Positions 1 through 7,773 of a stretch of DNA of 64,000 nt are shown in pieces. Numbering within the stretch: position 1 is the stretch's first letter; each line of letters opens with the position of its first letter. Under the pieces are notes generated by a model that worked only from the letters and a program-made list of their open reading frames with translations, did no database searches and was not told the DNA's origin. The stretch is from Chryseobacterium gleum (lineage in GTDB: Bacteria; Bacteroidota; Bacteroidia; Flavobacteriales_D; Crocinitomicaceae), in assembly GCA_945888595.1 (NCBI GenBank), contig CAMDAO010000001.1, forward strand, positions 24,998 to 88,997, in the 5' to 3' direction. A program made the translations under genes and the position numbers.

Positions 1-19
1 TATTTTTTTGACTGTTTTA

Positions 20-382
20 TTATTGAATAAAAACCGTTTCTGAATTATCAACTTCTGCTTCAATTTTTATTATTCCGGTACCCGTTAATCCATTTTTCGA
101 GGCATCGATGTTTAAAACGGCAACACCCGCTTGTCCTAATTGATAGATATTATCATAATTAAAAATTGCTTCTCCTTTGAAATCACTTGTAGCTGTATTG
201 TCTACAACATTTGCATTGGAAGTAGTGGATTCACCATAAACACGAACAGTTGCTGAAAGAACTAATGCGCTAGCGGCATCACGAACAATAATTTTGGCCG
301 TTGTACTTTTCTTTTTACGGCATCCTGAAGAAAAGCTCACTCCTAAAAGAGCTACAAAAGAGAACAAAACAATTTTTTTCAT
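20..382 (-). CDS. small lipoprotein, paralogue of the upstream gene
   Basis: The 120-residue protein starts with a lipoprotein signal peptide, and the lipobox SSGC puts the lipidated Cys at residue 21. The mature part has no recognised catalytic motif. It reads as one small beta-rich domain beginning AKIIVRDAASALVL, of the kind seen in carboxypeptidase-regulatory-like or transthyretin-like folds. It aligns along its length with the product of the gene at 409-795: both have K-I/V-Y/I-VR, A-x-V-x-V and a shared NVETV/NSETV ending. The two genes are 26 bp apart on the same strand, so they look like a duplicated pair in one operon. Location in the inner or outer membrane and the function are unknown. 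Confidence 0.75.
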   Translation of the reverse strand: MKKIVLFSFVALLGVSFSSGCRKKKSTTAKIIVRDAASALVLSATVRVYGESTTSNANVVDNTATSDFKGEAIFNYDNIYQLGQAGVAVLNIDASKNGLTGTGIIKIEAEVDNSETVFIQ

Positions 383-408
383 ACTTGATAATCTTTACGT
401 ATATTTAT

Positions 409-795
409 TTAATTTGGAAAGGTAACGGTTTCAACATTCGTCAAATGAACTCTACATCTAGCTGTTCCTTCGCCTTCCTTCATGTCTTTTTTTGCTATAA
501 TTCCAAAGATTCCCGTTGGATTCTTTTTTTCATCTGCTAAATCAAAATAGGGCTGCATATTAAATTCAACATACCCCGAACTATTTGTCAGTAACGTGTC
601 AACATAGGCTAAAGTTGGCGGAGTTGAATTTTGATCTCCAACTATCACAACCAGTGCACCTTCTAAAAGTTCGTTACTCGATGATCGAACATACACCTTT
701 AACACTGAAGGGTTTTTGTTTTTACAAGCACTAACTATAAAAAGTGAAAATAGAAAAACTATCAGTGACAGATTAATTTTCTTCCTAATTTTCAT
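409..795 (-). CDS. small lipoprotein, first gene of a paralogous pair
   Basis: A lipoprotein of 128 residues when started at the ATG at 795. The lipobox IVSAC gives Cys24, followed by a single beta-rich domain (VLKVYVRSSSNELLEGALV onwards) related to the downstream gene. A longer reading from 819 is possible. I prefer 795 because a well-formed promoter (TTG, 19 nt, TATCTTTG) lies at 817-846 and its -7 box overlaps the 819 codon, so that codon would not be in the transcript. No enzymatic motif was seen and the function is unknown. Confidence 0.72.
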   Translation of the reverse strand: MKIRKKINLSLIVFLFSLFIVSACKNKNPSVLKVYVRSSSNELLEGALVVIVGDQNSTPPTLAYVDTLLTNSSGYVEFNMQPYFDLADEKKNPTGIFGIIAKKDMKEGEGTARCRVHLTNVETVTFPN

Positions 796-816
796 TATAT
801 GACAAATAACTAACTT

Positions 817-846
817 CAAAGATAAACTTATTTTTTAAATAGACAA
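817..846 (-). promoter_or_regulatory. Bacteroidota-type promoter for the lipoprotein pair
   Basis: Read on the minus strand, TTG at 846-844 is followed after 19 nt by TATCTTTG at 824-817, which fits the Bacteroidota pattern TTG-N17..23-TAnnTTTG. The ATG at 795 lies about 21 nt downstream of the box. Confidence 0.7.
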
Positions 847-870
847 ACTACTATATATTCCTATAATTCT

Positions 871-878
871 TAACTTTG
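871..878 (+). promoter_or_regulatory. candidate -7 box upstream of pheS
   Basis: TAACTTTG matches TAnnTTTG and lies 128 bp before the preferred pheS start. No TTG is present at the expected spacing, so this is a half-site only. It is arranged divergently with the promoter at 817-846. Confidence 0.35.
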
Positions 879-1006
879 TACTTGAAATTAGCACAATTGT
901 TTCATTTGTCTACAATAAACAATTCATTATTGAACTAATTCTCTGTTGAATAGACGTATAAAGACTCCATTTGATTGGTTTTAAAGTAAATAGATTTTTA
1001 CAAAGT

Positions 1007-2029
1007 ATGAAAGATAAAATTGAATCAATCATTGAAGAGATTAAAAATTTCTCAATTAAAGATACTGCATCGTTAGAAAAATTTCGTATTCACTTTTTAG
1101 GGACAAAAGGTGTCCTAAAAGAATTATTTGGTACCTTAAAGACGGTGGCAAATGAAGATAAAAAAGAAGTTGGACAATTAGTAAACAAAGTAAGAGCATT
1201 AGCGGAGGAAAAGTTCAATACGCACAAAGAATCGTTAGATTCTCCGGTGACGGATTCATTAAAAATTGACACTTCTCGACCGGGTGAAAATTCAGAAGTA
1301 GGATCTCGTCATCCTTTGATGTTGGTGCGAAGTGAGATTATTGAAATTTTTAGTCGAATAGGGTATTCAGTTTCTGAAGGACCTGAAATAGAAGATGATT
1401 GGCATAACTTTTCTGCCTTAAATTTCCCCCCTGAGCATCCTGCAAGAGATATGCAAGACACCTTTTTTATTGAGAACGAGGGTGAGGAAATGGCTTTAAG
1501 AACACATACATCTTCTGTTCAAGTGCGTGTGATGGAAAATCAAAAACCACCTATTCGAACTATTTCTCCGGGAAGAGTATTTAGAAATGAAGCCATCTCC
1601 GCGCGAGCTCATTGCTTTTTTCACCAAGTAGAAGGTTTATACATTGATAAAAAAGTCTCTTTTGCTGATTTAAAACAAACTCTTTTGTATTTCGCTAAGG
1701 AAATGTTTGGTGAAAATGCGCAAATTCGTCTTCGTCCTTCTTATTTCCCTTTTACAGAGCCTAGTGCCGAAGTAGATGTTTCTTGTTCTATCTGCAATGC
1801 AAAAGGTTGTAATGTTTGCAAAAATACAGGTTGGTTGGAAATTCTAGGATGTGGCATGGTGGATCCGGCGGTTTTGGAAGCATGTGGAATTGATTCGAAA
1901 GAATATTCTGGATTTGCATTCGGAATGGGAATAGAAAGAATAACGCAATTAAAATATAAAGTGAACGATTTACGATTATATTCTGAAAATGACGTTCGAT
2001 TCTTAAAACAATTCACTGGAGGATTATAA
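1007..2029 (+). CDS. pheS: phenylalanine--tRNA ligase alpha subunit
   Basis: Catalytic alpha subunit of the alpha2beta2 synthetase that charges tRNA-Phe in the cytoplasm. From the ATG at 1007 the protein has 340 residues, the usual PheS length; a TTG at 971 would add 12 unlikely residues. An N-terminal coiled-coil arm is followed by the class II core: TISPGRVFRNEAISARAH (motif 2 region, about residues 194-211) and GFAFGMGIERI (motif 3, about 310). A Cys-rich loop, CSICNAKGCNVC, sits at about 260, an insertion seen in many bacterial PheS proteins. The partner pheT is not in this window. The ytxJ gene starts 4 bp after the stop, so the two are probably co-transcribed. Confidence 0.97.
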   Translation: MKDKIESIIEEIKNFSIKDTASLEKFRIHFLGTKGVLKELFGTLKTVANEDKKEVGQLVNKVRALAEEKFNTHKESLDSPVTDSLKIDTSRPGENSEVGSRHPLMLVRSEIIEIFSRIGYSVSEGPEIEDDWHNFSALNFPPEHPARDMQDTFFIENEGEEMALRTHTSSVQVRVMENQKPPIRTISPGRVFRNEAISARAHCFFHQVEGLYIDKKVSFADLKQTLLYFAKEMFGENAQIRLRPSYFPFTEPSAEVDVSCSICNAKGCNVCKNTGWLEILGCGMVDPAVLEACGIDSKEYSGFAFGMGIERITQLKYKVNDLRLYSENDVRFLKQFTGGL

Positions 2030-2033
2030 AATT

Positions 2034-2414
2034 ATGGGTATATTTTCAGTATTTACATCAAAAGAAACAGAGTCATTTCCATGGATTGAATTGACTTCAA
2101 CTGATCAATTGCGCTCTGTTATTGAAAGTTCAACAGATCGTGTTACGCTAATTTTCAAACATAGTACGCGTTGCAGTATTTCGTCAATGGCCAAGTCTCG
2201 ATTTGAAAGCAAGTGGAATATTTCTACTGAAAACATTGATTTATATCTTCTTGATTTAATCACTTACAGAGAAATTTCAAATGAGATTGCAGATATTACT
2301 GGGATTATTCATCAATCACCGCAAGTTATCGTCCTCAAAAACAAAGAGGTGCTCTACACCGAAACGCATTCAAACATCGATGCAAATGTAATTCAAGACA
2401 TGTTATCTATTTAA
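2034..2414 (+). CDS. ytxJ: bacillithiol system redox-active protein YtxJ
   Basis: A 126-residue thioredoxin-fold protein of the YtxJ family, a monothiol bacilliredoxin-like group. The single active-site Cys47 lies in FKHSTRCSIS, where thioredoxins have CxxC. The cis-Pro region (IIHQSPQVIVLKN) and the following strand are also visible. Family members are associated with bacillithiol-dependent thiol exchange, and no bacillithiol biosynthesis gene is in this window. It follows pheS by 4 bp and precedes the cyclotransferase gene by 20 bp, suggesting one transcript. Confidence 0.88.
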   Translation: MGIFSVFTSKETESFPWIELTSTDQLRSVIESSTDRVTLIFKHSTRCSISSMAKSRFESKWNISTENIDLYLLDLITYREISNEIADITGIIHQSPQVIVLKNKEVLYTETHSNIDANVIQDMLSI

Positions 2415-2434
2415 ATTCTTCCAAGCGTATCTTT

Positions 2435-3505
2435 ATGAAAAAATATATTATTGTCGGGATTTTAATTCTTCTCATTGGTTCAATGGTGGTTGTGCCGATG
2501 CTTCAAAATAATTCGGATGAGGAAGAAATCGTTGCTGCTGAATTTTCATTTAAAAATAATCTGGCAACGAGATGGAATGAAACAATTCCTCTTGAAATCC
2601 TTGTTAAGTCATCAGATATTGAAAAGTTAGAGTTGATTTATAACGATAGTGTTTTCAAAACATGGAGCAGTCCAGAAGGGAAACTGACATTTTCTTTTAA
2701 TGCTGGATATTATGGATTGGGAGCTAGATCAATAAGTTTGGTTTCAACGATGAAAAATGGAGATATTCTGACAGATGATCGTCTTGTGCGCGTTTTATCG
2801 GATATTAAACCTGAAATTTTGAAGGCTAAAGTAGTGGCCACATTTCCTCATTTACAGTCCAGTTATACGCAAGGTTTAGAATTTAATAATGGTGTATTGT
2901 ACGAAGGAACAGGTCAATATGGTCAAAGTATGATCGCTCAAATGGACTTGAACACAGGTACAATCGCAGCGAATAAAAACATCAAATTGGATGAAAATTA
3001 TTTTGGTGAAGGAATTACTATTTTTGGCGAAACTTTATTTCAATTGACATGGAAGGAGCAAAAGTGTTTTCTATACAACAAGCAGACGATGCAACTTCTG
3101 AAAGAAATTCCCTATAATGGAGAAGGTTGGGGATTGTGCAATGATGGAAAATCTATTATTATGTCAGATGGTACTGAAAGAATCACCTTTAGAAATCCAA
3201 CAACATTTGCCATAGAGAGAACGATCGAAGTATATGATAATGAAGGTCCAATTGACAAGATTAATGAACTAGAATATATCAATGGAAAAATCTATGCAAA
3301 TATTTATACCACAAATAAAATCATTGTCATCGAACCTTTGAATGGGAAAATTTTATCAATTATAGACGGCTCTGAAATTGAAGCAGCTGGAAGAGGAATT
3401 GGGGAAGTGATGAATGGAATCGCCGTAAATAACGGAAAAATATACATGACGGGGAAAAATTGGGAAAAATTATTTGAAGTGAAGATTGCTAAAATAGATC
3501 AATAA
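2435..3505 (+). CDS. glutaminyl-peptide cyclotransferase (plant/bacterial beta-propeller type)
   Basis: A membrane-anchored 356-residue protein with one hydrophobic segment at residues 4-24 and no lipobox, so the body is expected to be periplasmic. Residues 35-120 form an Ig-like lead-in. From about residue 130 the Glu_cyclase_2 propeller follows, with YTQGLEFNNGVLYEGTGQYG, YFGEGITIFGETLFQLTWKE and INELEYINGKIYANIYTTN. All of these are hallmarks of the papaya-type glutamine cyclotransferase, which converts N-terminal Gln to pyroglutamate. Pyroglutamate capping is common on T9SS and lipoprotein cargo in this phylum, so a role in maturing exported proteins is a reasonable inference. Third gene after pheS and ytxJ. 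Confidence 0.9.
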   Translation: MKKYIIVGILILLIGSMVVVPMLQNNSDEEEIVAAEFSFKNNLATRWNETIPLEILVKSSDIEKLELIYNDSVFKTWSSPEGKLTFSFNAGYYGLGARSISLVSTMKNGDILTDDRLVRVLSDIKPEILKAKVVATFPHLQSSYTQGLEFNNGVLYEGTGQYGQSMIAQMDLNTGTIAANKNIKLDENYFGEGITIFGETLFQLTWKEQKCFLYNKQTMQLLKEIPYNGEGWGLCNDGKSIIMSDGTERITFRNPTTFAIERTIEVYDNEGPIDKINELEYINGKIYANIYTTNKIIVIEPLNGKILSIIDGSEIEAAGRGIGEVMNGIAVNNGKIYMTGKNWEKLFEVKIAKIDQ

Positions 3506-3510
3506 AATAG

Positions 3511-3542
3511 GTATAAAAGTAGACTCATCCACTTTTTTATAC
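3511..3542. terminator. imperfect hairpin between convergent genes
   Basis: GTATAAAAGT at 3511-3520 pairs with ACTTTTTTATAC at 3531-3542, allowing a two-base bulge. It lies between two convergent stop codons. It is AT-rich, so terminator strength is uncertain. Confidence 0.4.
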
Positions 3543-4774
3543 TAACTAATCACTCTTTCCACATGATTATCTCCAAAAGCATAGGCAATATAGGCTAGGG
3601 AAGGAATAACTTTTGTAAGAAGGATGGGCGTTTTCTTTCCTAATGAAATTGTACCATGCGTATCAGACAAACCCATTGCATACGCTGAATTAATTGTCAC
3701 AGCATTGATTGCTTCCTCTGGAGTCATTTTCATTTTTACGCATCCCAATGAAATGACAAATTGCAAATTGCCACTTGGTGTAGAACCAGGATTGAAATCA
3801 CTCGCCAAAGCTACAGGTAATCCTGCGTCTATCATTTTTCGAGCATTTCCATAGGGAATACTTAGAAAATGGGAACAACTTGGTAAGATGGTTGGCATAC
3901 AAGTGGAACCTTTTAAGGCTTCGATATCTTCATCTGTTATTTCTTCCAAATGATCTACTGATAATGCATTCATTTCAACGGCTTTTTTCACTCCTCCTAA
4001 GGCGGTAAATTGATTTACATGCACTTTCGGTTGAAGGTTGTACTTTGCTCCTGCTTCTAGTATTTCTGCCATTTCTCTGACAGAAAAATAATTATTTTCA
4101 CAGAAACAATCAATGTAATCGGCTAATTTTTCTGCGCCAATTTTTGGGAGCATTTCATTGATAATTAAGTCAATATATCCTTTGTGATTTTCTTTAAATT
4201 CTTTAGGAAAAGCATGCGCTCCTAGGAACGTAGCTTTGATAGAAATACCGCTATTTTCTTTCAATCGTTTTATTACGCGGAGCATTTTAATTTCGGCTTC
4301 AACGGTTAATCCATATCCAGATTTTATTTCCAACGCTCCTGTTCCATAGGTTTTTAAAAGCGCTATTCGTTCCATTGCTTTTTGAAACAGTTCATCCTCT
4401 GACATTTCTTGCAACCGACTTGCTGAATTTAAAATTCCTCCTCCTCTCAATGCAATTTCCTCATACGTTAAGCCATGAATTCGATCAACAAATTCTTCTT
4501 CTCTGCTTCTAGCAAAAACGGTGTGTGTATGTGAATCACAGAAAGCGGGAAGAACATATTTTCCTTCTGCATCAATAATTTCAATTCCTCTCCAATCTTC
4601 AATTCCTCCCCATTCTTCCATGGTGCCATATTCTATAATTACACCGTCTTCTAAAGCTAAAAAAGCATTGTCAATAATAGGTAAAATCGACATTTCCTTT
4701 CCACTTTTAAAAATTGGAAAATTTTCTCCCGCTTGCACGAGTCCTTTAATATTTTTGATCAGTATCTTTCCCAT
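3542..4774 (-). CDS. hutI: imidazolonepropionase
   Basis: Third enzyme of histidine degradation, hydrolysing imidazolone-5-propionate to N-formimino-glutamate. The 410 residues match the usual family length. The metal-binding HxH is in CDSHTHTVFARSREEEF (His82 and His84). Later metal and substrate residues are visible in KATFLGAHAFPKEF, KVHVNQF, SVDHLEEI and LASDFNPGSTPSGN. The last motif is diagnostic for HutI against other amidohydrolases. No hutH, hutU or hutG is in the window, so the pathway is scattered or lies further away. It is transcribed alone and convergently with the cyclotransferase gene. Confidence 0.95.
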   Translation of the reverse strand: MGKILIKNIKGLVQAGENFPIFKSGKEMSILPIIDNAFLALEDGVIIEYGTMEEWGGIEDWRGIEIIDAEGKYVLPAFCDSHTHTVFARSREEEFVDRIHGLTYEEIALRGGGILNSASRLQEMSEDELFQKAMERIALLKTYGTGALEIKSGYGLTVEAEIKMLRVIKRLKENSGISIKATFLGAHAFPKEFKENHKGYIDLIINEMLPKIGAEKLADYIDCFCENNYFSVREMAEILEAGAKYNLQPKVHVNQFTALGGVKKAVEMNALSVDHLEEITDEDIEALKGSTCMPTILPSCSHFLSIPYGNARKMIDAGLPVALASDFNPGSTPSGNLQFVISLGCVKMKMTPEEAINAVTINSAYAMGLSDTHGTISLGKKTPILLTKVIPSLAYIAYAFGDNHVERVIS

Positions 4775-4912
4775 GGTAGTGCAATTTTAAGAAAAATGTC
4801 TGAAAATAGTCTCGTTTATTTCAATAATCAGCGAGAAATAGTCAAATTCTCCCGTAAAGAATCATTTATTCAATCATTTGTTCTATATTTCCAGCTTAAT
4901 TAGGCTATTTCT

Positions 4913-6970
4913 ATGAAAAACATTCTATTCTTCGTATTTCTCGTTTTTTCATTTTCTAATTTTTCTCAAACTTTCACAGGCGGAAGTGCAACTATTTTAG
5001 ATAATACGACGATTGATATTCCTTTAACTGTTGATGGTTTATCACCAACTTTCATCGATACGAATACTTTTGGAATAGAACAAATCTGTCTAAATTTAAC
5101 ACACACCTGGGATGCCGATTTAACAATTTCGATACTTGCACCTGACGGGACCGTAATTCAGCTATTTTCTGGAATTGGGGGAGATGGAGATGGATTTCAA
5201 AATACGTGTTTACGATGGGATGTCTCCACTCTTATTTCTTCTGGAACTGCTCCTTTCACAGGAATCTTTAAACCGAGTGGACAAATGGGAGCTGTCAATA
5301 ATGGGCAAAATCCAAATGGAATCTGGTACTTGAGAGTGAAAGATGGCTACACGGCTGATGAAGGAATTTTAACTGATTGGTCGATTACTTTTGGCAATAA
5401 TCCTGCAAAATATTGGCAATTCAAAGAATCAAATTTACCCATTGTCGTCATTAATACAGGCGGACAAGCGATTGTCGATGACCCAAAAATAAGTGCAGAC
5501 ATGGGAATTATTTACAATGGAATTGGCAATAGAAACCATCTAACCGATCCTAAAAATAATTACAACGGAAAAATTGGAATCGAAATTAGAGGAAATTATT
5601 CCGCCTCTTTGCCGCAAGTGCCGTATGCTTTAGAACTTCAAGATGCATTTGGAAACAATGTAGATTCCTCTTTATTAGGAATGCCTACCGAGCATGATTG
5701 GCTATTGATTGCTAATTACAATGATAAGTCTTTTGCTCGAAATATTCTACCCTTTCAAATGTTTGATTCGATGGGTCATTATGCCACAAAATGCAAACTA
5801 GTTGATGTCGTTATTAACGGTCAATATCAGGGCATTTATTTATTGTGTGAGCAAATAAAAAGAGATTCTAATCGTGTTAACATTGCTAAATTAAATCCTG
5901 CGGATAGCACTTTTCCTGAAGTTACAGGTGGATATATCTTGAAAATTGATTATTGGGACAATACAAATTCATGGCAATTACCTTTTGACACCTATCAATT
6001 CCCAGGGTATGATGTGCACATGGTCTATTACTATCCAAAAATGATTGACCTTGTTCCGCAGCAAGTAAATTATATCACTACTTTTATTTCGGATTTTGAG
6101 ACAGCTTTATATGACCCTAGTTTTACTGATACTGCTGTCGGCTATAGAAAATACATAGATGTTTCGACATTTATTGATTATTTTATCGTGAATGAGGTCA
6201 CAAAAAACATAGACGGATTCAAAAAAAGTCGTTTTTTCCATAAAGACAAAGACCATGTAGATGGGACAATCCGCAAATTAAAAGCGGGTCCAGTCTGGGA
6301 TTTTGACTGGGCTCAAAAAGATTTTGATGGCACCCCAGCTGAAGGATTTATGTATGATGATTTTATTGGACAAGATGTGAATGCCCCTGGTTGGTATACT
6401 AGATTACTTGAAGATCCAAATTTCAGTGATCAATTACGCTGCCGCTATGAGGATTTACGTCGAACGGTTTTATCTGAAACAACGATTTTTCAAAAAATAG
6501 ATTCTATAGCATCTTATTTAGACGAAAGCAAAACGTGGCATTTCTTAACTTGGGGCAATGAAGCAACGCCAAATTCCACAACAAGTACAACCTATGCCGA
6601 AGAAATTATTTGGTTGAAACAATGGTATCACGATCGGTTTATTTGGTTAGACGCCAATTTACCTGGTACATTGAATGGATGTAGCTTTGCAGGGGCAGAA
6701 GAAGTAAAAACGACTGATCGCACTACAAAAATTTTCCCAAATCCATTTAGTACGTACGTCACTATTTCTCTGCCAGAGCAATGTGCAGGAAAATGTATTT
6801 TTCGTTTAATGGATCATACCGGAAGAATTGTTAAAACAAGGGTAGTAGACAATTTTGAAATGACAGGAAAACAATATCTTTTCGATGATTTAGAAGCGTT
6901 GAAAAATGGAGTATACATTGTAGAAATTGAAAATGACAATGTAAAAGTTTCTCATAAAATAATTAAGTGA
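4913..6970 (+). CDS. CotH kinase family protein with P-domain and T9SS type A tail
   Basis: A secreted 685-residue protein. A signal peptide (residues 1-19, ending FSQ) is followed by a proprotein-convertase P-domain at about 25-160 (WDADLTISILAPDGT, GIWYLRVKDGYTADEGIL). A CotH-like region covers about 170-600, with KIGIEIRGNYSASL, GIYLLCEQIKRDSNRVNI and the kinase-like WDFDWAQKD motif. The C-terminal 80 residues form a T9SS type A sorting domain (KIFPNPFSTYVTISLP ... GVYIVEIENDNVKVSHKIIK). CotH-family proteins are protein kinases in spore formers; the substrate here is unknown. Export through the outer membrane by T9SS and surface attachment are inferred from the tail. It is a stand-alone gene. 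Confidence 0.88.
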   Translation: MKNILFFVFLVFSFSNFSQTFTGGSATILDNTTIDIPLTVDGLSPTFIDTNTFGIEQICLNLTHTWDADLTISILAPDGTVIQLFSGIGGDGDGFQNTCLRWDVSTLISSGTAPFTGIFKPSGQMGAVNNGQNPNGIWYLRVKDGYTADEGILTDWSITFGNNPAKYWQFKESNLPIVVINTGGQAIVDDPKISADMGIIYNGIGNRNHLTDPKNNYNGKIGIEIRGNYSASLPQVPYALELQDAFGNNVDSSLLGMPTEHDWLLIANYNDKSFARNILPFQMFDSMGHYATKCKLVDVVINGQYQGIYLLCEQIKRDSNRVNIAKLNPADSTFPEVTGGYILKIDYWDNTNSWQLPFDTYQFPGYDVHMVYYYPKMIDLVPQQVNYITTFISDFETALYDPSFTDTAVGYRKYIDVSTFIDYFIVNEVTKNIDGFKKSRFFHKDKDHVDGTIRKLKAGPVWDFDWAQKDFDGTPAEGFMYDDFIGQDVNAPGWYTRLLEDPNFSDQLRCRYEDLRRTVLSETTIFQKIDSIASYLDESKTWHFLTWGNEATPNSTTSTTYAEEIIWLKQWYHDRFIWLDANLPGTLNGCSFAGAEEVKTTDRTTKIFPNPFSTYVTISLPEQCAGKCIFRLMDHTGRIVKTRVVDNFEMTGKQYLFDDLEALKNGVYIVEIENDNVKVSHKIIK

Positions 6971-7037
6971 CTTTAATTCTGAATTGTATTTTTTAGGACT
7001 AGACATCTTCATCTACCTGTATTTTTCTACAAAAATC

Positions 7038-7067
7038 TTGTTTATTTCAATAAAAACAATACCTTTG
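7038..7067 (+). promoter_or_regulatory. promoter of tRNA-Leu
   Basis: TTG at 7038-7040 is followed after 19 nt by TACCTTTG at 7060-7067, a full match to the Bacteroidota pattern. The tRNA begins 41 nt downstream, leaving room for a short 5' leader. Confidence 0.78.
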
Positions 7068-7107
7068 CACTCGCTTTACAAACGTCGGTAATGCATTTAG
7101 TTAGTAT

Positions 7108-7187
7108 GCCCAGGTGGCGGAATTGGTAGACGCGCTGGATTCAAAATCCAGTTCTTCGGAGTGCGGGTTCGATTCCCGCCCTGGGTA
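7108..7187 (+). tRNA. tRNA-Leu (anticodon CAA)
   Basis: A class II tRNA with a cloverleaf readable from sequence. The acceptor GCCCAGG pairs with CCTGGGT (first pair G-U). The anticodon stem CTGGA/TCCAG encloses loop TTCAAAA, so the anticodon is CAA, which reads the Leu codon UUG. A long variable arm and T arm GCGGGTTCGATTCCCGC follow. CCA is not encoded, since the sequence after the discriminator A is CAA. Confidence 0.96.
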
Positions 7188-7192
7188 CAAAA

Positions 7193-7237
7193 CAGAATGG
7201 GAAGCAGAATGAGAATGACGCTTCCCATTTTGTTTTT
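7193..7237 (+). terminator. hairpin terminator after tRNA-Leu
   Basis: AATGGGAAGC at 7196-7205 pairs perfectly with GCTTCCCATT at 7220-7229. With CAG and TTG at the base the stem is about 13 bp with one G-T pair and a 14-nt loop, and it runs into TGTTTTTC. Confidence 0.62.
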
Positions 7238-7356
7238 CTTCATTCTGATTCTCCTTCTCACTCTTAATTTTAATTCATAATTAGCACTTTCTTTTTTACA
7301 GAATGAGAATGACGCTTCCAGTTTTTTTCATCATTCTGTTTCTCATTCTCACTCTT
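7205..7356 (+). repeat. two imperfect direct repeats of about 60 bp
   Basis: CAGAATGAGAATGACGCTTC occurs at 7205-7224 and again at 7299-7318. In each copy it is followed by a T-rich run, then CATTCTG(A/T)TTCT and a pyrimidine-rich stretch ending TCTCACTCTT. The copies span about 7205-7264 and 7299-7356. Each copy is also partly self-complementary (GAATGAG with CTCATTC). No coding potential was seen. The first copy supplies half of the tRNA terminator hairpin, so the second may be a duplicated terminator. Confidence 0.6.
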
Positions 7357-7527
7357 TTCACGAATCCTTTATGCGATGATTAAAAATCTTACGAATTAGT
7401 TTCCATTACTTTTTCCCCTCAAATCAACTCAAAAAAGCACGACTGCGATTTCCTCCACAACTCTCAATCGCTCCTTGCCGATTGATGCGTATTAGTATCC
7501 GATGCCGCTGGGGATTCAGTTGAAAGT

Positions 7528-7773
7528 TTGATTTTACTTCAACAATTCAAACACCCAAGAATGGCCTGTTTCCTTGGCGAAGGAATACACATTTTTTTCA
7601 AGCATGGATTTTGTACCTCCATCAGCATAAAGCATAAAGTTGGGTTTTACTCAGGGAAAATAAAGGAAGATGGGAATGTTGAAGAGTGTTGTTTTACCGA
7701 CGAAAAACCTGAATTCATTTTGATAGGAACTTTTGAAACTTTCGAAAATAAAAAAAAATTGTATTTTGATTAA
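7528..7773 (+). CDS. doubtful small ORF, unrecognised
   Basis: An 81-residue frame opening at TTG; an ATG at 7561 would give 70 residues. The C-terminal half (EKPEFILIGTFETFENKKKL) looks protein-like, but there is no recognised domain, signal or promoter box. On the opposite strand, 7534-7635 reads as a short peptide ending TGHSWVFELLK. Either strand could therefore hold the remnant of an older gene. The stop lies 35 bp before the Bro-N gene. It is listed because it fills an otherwise empty stretch next to the accessory patch. Confidence 0.3.
   Translation: MILLQQFKHPRMACFLGEGIHIFFKHGFCTSISIKHKVGFYSGKIKEDGNVEECCFTDEKPEFILIGTFETFENKKKLYFD

Noticed and set aside
971-1006. Longer PheS start at TTG 971
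   Set aside because: The extra 12 residues are absent from the family, and the ATG at 1007 gives the normal length of 340.
7534-7635. Minus-strand 33-residue ORF ending TGHSWVFELLK
   Set aside because: It looks protein-like but has a stop immediately upstream and no support for expression. It is mentioned only as an alternative reading of the doubtful ORF at 7528.
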